Of a stretch of 64,000 bases of DNA, positions 62,463 to 64,000 are shown in pieces (positions within the stretch are counted from its first letter, which is position 1; every line of letters begins with the position of its first letter). The notes beneath the pieces were generated by a model, which made no database searches, had not been told where the DNA came from, and saw nothing but the letters and a program-made list of their open reading frames with translations. A program made the position numbers and the translations under genes. The stretch comes from Actinomadura fibrosa (GTDB lineage Bacteria > Actinomycetota > Actinomycetes > Streptosporangiales > Streptosporangiaceae): assembly GCF_900659615.1 (NCBI RefSeq), contig NZ_CAACUY010000013.1, positions 34,748 to 98,747 on the forward strand. The letters run 5' to 3'.

Positions 62463-63045
62463 GTCGCCTCCCGGCGAATCCGTGCAGTGTCGCGGTCACC
62501 GTGGAGCGGAAGCGCTGATCGGCCGATCGGGGGGTGCTGCCCAGCAGACCGGACGATTCCAGGCCGATCAGCCCTTGGACGGTGGCGAACAGCCCGATCG
62601 CTGCGTCACGCGCCGGCCCGGGGCCCACCACGGCGGTCACCCGCGCGAGGGTGACCTGGTAGATCGCCTCCGCTGCCCGGGTGTCGTGTGCGTCCGGCCG
62701 GAACTCGGCGAAGGGGCGCGAGAACATCACCTCGTACAGGTGTGAATGGCGGTGGGCGAACGAACGGACGGTCAGCGCCAGCGCCAGGACGTCGGCCTCG
62801 GGATCGTCACCGGTCTCCAGGGCGGCCAGCTCCTGCGCCAGCCGGGCGAACCCCTCAGCGAAGATCGCGCGTACCAGCCCGGCTTTGCCGCCGAACAGTT
62901 CGTTGACCGCCGCCAAAGACGAGCCGGCTCCCGCTGCGACCGCGCGGGTCGTCACCGCGGTGCTGCCACCCGCGTCCAGCAGACCTGTCGCGACCGTCAG
63001 CAACTCGCGGCGCAACCCCTCGGTGCGGACCTTGCGTCGACCCAT
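62455..63045 (-). CDS. TetR-family regulator
   Basis: A 196-residue regulator. The N-terminal HTH (STAVTTRAVAAGAGSSLAAVNELFGGKAGLVRAIF) matches TetR proteins, and the rest is the helical ligand/dimer domain. ATG at 63045 is 9 bp from a palindrome at 63055-63077, a likely autoregulatory operator. It is co-transcribed with the thioesterase and divergent from the methyltransferase gene, which the same operator could influence. Confidence 0.85.
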   Translation of the reverse strand: MGRRKVRTEGLRRELLTVATGLLDAGGSTAVTTRAVAAGAGSSLAAVNELFGGKAGLVRAIFAEGFARLAQELAALETGDDPEADVLALALTVRSFAHRHSHLYEVMFSRPFAEFRPDAHDTRAAEAIYQVTLARVTAVVGPGPARDAAIGLFATVQGLIGLESSGLLGSTPRSADQRFRSTVTATLHGFAGRRHE

Positions 63046-63054
63046 ACCTCAACG

Positions 63055-63077
63055 ATACCGGATCAATGATCCGCTAT
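63055..63077. promoter_or_regulatory. Palindromic TetR operator candidate
   Basis: CGGATCAATGATCCG at 63059-63073 is a perfect dyad around a central A; outside one non-matching base on each side the symmetry continues as ATA/TAT. It lies directly upstream of the tetR start, typical for autoregulation. Confidence 0.65.
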
Positions 63078-63191
63078 ACGGACCCGACAGGCCCCGGCCA
63101 TTCATGAAGCCCACGACAGGAGCGGACAGGGTGCGGGTTCACTCAGCGGCAGCACCTACGACTCAGATCGTCGAAGGGCTACGGTCCTTGG

Positions 63192-63840
63192 ATGACGTGG
63201 TTGACCGATGCCCGGAACGCCTACGACGCCATCGCGGCCGGCTACGCCGAGGAGACCCGTGACCTGCTCGACAGGTTGCTTCACGTTCGCGCGGGGGTGG
63301 TGCTGTTCGCCGACCTGGTCCGCGCGATCGGCGGCGGGTCCGTCGCCGACGTGGGCTGCGGGCCGGGGCACACCACCGCCCTGCTGCGGGAGCTGGGCGT
63401 GGACGCGTTCGGCATCGATCTGTCGCCCGCGATGATCGAGATCGCCCGCCGCGAACACCCCGGCGCGCGGTTCGAGGTCGGGTCGATGACCGACTTGGAG
63501 CTCGCCGACGACTCTGTTGCCGGTGTGCTCGCGTGGTGGTCGCTGATCTACATTCCCGACGAGGCGGTACCGGGCGTGCTCAGGCAGTTCCACCGGGTGC
63601 TGCGGCCCGGGCGGGGTCCTGGCCGTGGGATTCCACGTAGGTGACGAGTCGATACTCGAGACGACCGGTGACGGCGACCAGTCGACGCAGGTGTACGTGT
63701 ACCACCGCCAGCCATCCCGCGTGGCCGACTGGCTCCGCGAGGCGGGCTTCACCATCGAAGCACAGCACCTGCTCAATCCCGACCAGACCAAGCCGGGCGC
63801 CATCCTGTTCGCCCGCCGACCCGCGGCACCGCCCCGGTAG
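63192..63840 (+). pseudogene. Class I SAM methyltransferase, frameshifted
   Basis: The N-terminal part (ARNAYDAIAAGYAEE; SAM motif VADVGCGPGHTTALLRELG; GIDLSPAMIEIARREHPGARF) is a standard class I methyltransferase. After LRPG the frame shifts: one extra G in the GGG run near 63609-63611 separates it from VLAVGFHVGDESI and the C-terminus (RVADWLREAGFTIEAQHLL) ending at TAG 63838-63840. Restored length is about 215 residues, normal for the family. The SAM-binding part alone lacks the last strands. ATG at 63192 has no strong ribosome site. Substrate unknown. Confidence 0.7.
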
Positions 63841-64000
63841 CCGCCACCAGCCAGACCCGCCGGCCTGCTGGCCACCGCGCCCGCTTGGCGACATGAGAGT
63901 TGTCACCGTGACCGTCATGACCCGTGCGAATTTTCTGCGTGCCGGAGCTCCAGGTGGTGAACCGTGCCGTCCTTCGCTCCGCGGGAGGGTAGCGTCAGCG

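Noticed and set aside
1..64000. CRISPR arrays or retron-like repeats
   Set aside because: No regularly spaced short repeats were seen; the only long repeats are the two tRNA-associated segments and insertion-element or NACHT fragments.

Overview
The window is high-GC DNA with actinomycete-style genes (GTG/TTG starts, GGAGG-type ribosome sites, IclR/MarR/TetR/LuxR regulators, Ser/Thr kinase, TerD proteins, NACHT and IS701/IS5 debris). The protein families look like those of Streptosporangiales such as Thermomonosporaceae; that placement is an inference from recognised families only. All calls were made by reading the sequence, without database searches.

1-10.8 kb is an intact, well-ordered aromatic catabolism locus. 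One side carries iclR, hydroxyquinol 1,2-dioxygenase and maleylacetate reductase (the last cut by the window edge). The other side carries an alcohol dehydrogenase, a MarR regulator, a FadE5-type acyl-CoA dehydrogenase, an isochorismatase-fold protein that has lost its catalytic residues, a hydroxycinnamoyl-CoA hydratase/lyase, an aromatic aldehyde dehydrogenase and a CoA ligase. This is the CoA-dependent route from ferulate/coumarate-type acids to aromatic aldehydes and acids, next to a hydroxyquinol ring-cleavage branch. Three near-identical 17-bp palindromes tie both halves to one regulator, probably the MarR protein.

11-32 kb is a defence island. It is bounded by two related repeats that contain 3' remnants of a tRNA-Val(CAC) gene and its terminator, the usual signature of integrative elements. 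Inside are a SEFIR-domain protein; a minus-strand operon of four overlapping genes for a pPIWI-RE system (RecB/Cas4-like nuclease, REase, DinG-type Fe-S helicase, pPIWI-RE Argonaute-like protein); a divergently transcribed caspase-Ski2-helicase fusion; and a two-gene operon of an XRE-STAND-TPR sensor plus an unrecognised partner. Tail-to-tail genes share four bases at their stops at both ends of this block. The pPIWI-RE triad is a published family; the fourth nuclease, the caspase-helicase fusion and the STAND pair around it are the best candidates for something undescribed.

32-52 kb is a graveyard with islands of function: fragments of IS701, IS5 and DDE_Tnp_4 transposases, two NACHT-protein tails, WD40 and HEAT fragments, and frameshifted nucleotidyltransferase and Nudix genes. 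Apparently intact genes among them are a DUF3592 protein, an NmrA-like protein, two membrane proteins, an imine-reductase-like enzyme, a Ser/Thr kinase, a secreted propeller protein, two tandem small secreted paralogues and an FG-GAP protein.

53-64 kb returns to more ordinary chromosome: a TerD-VWA protein facing an exonuclease-BRCT-TerD fusion broken at a T7 run; a LuxR regulator-S9 peptidase-MFS exporter operon with a gutted regulator paralogue; a TetR-thioesterase pair with a clear operator; and a frameshifted methyltransferase. Several otherwise intact genes are broken by one- or two-base indels in short repeats, so either recent decay or consensus errors must be kept in mind.
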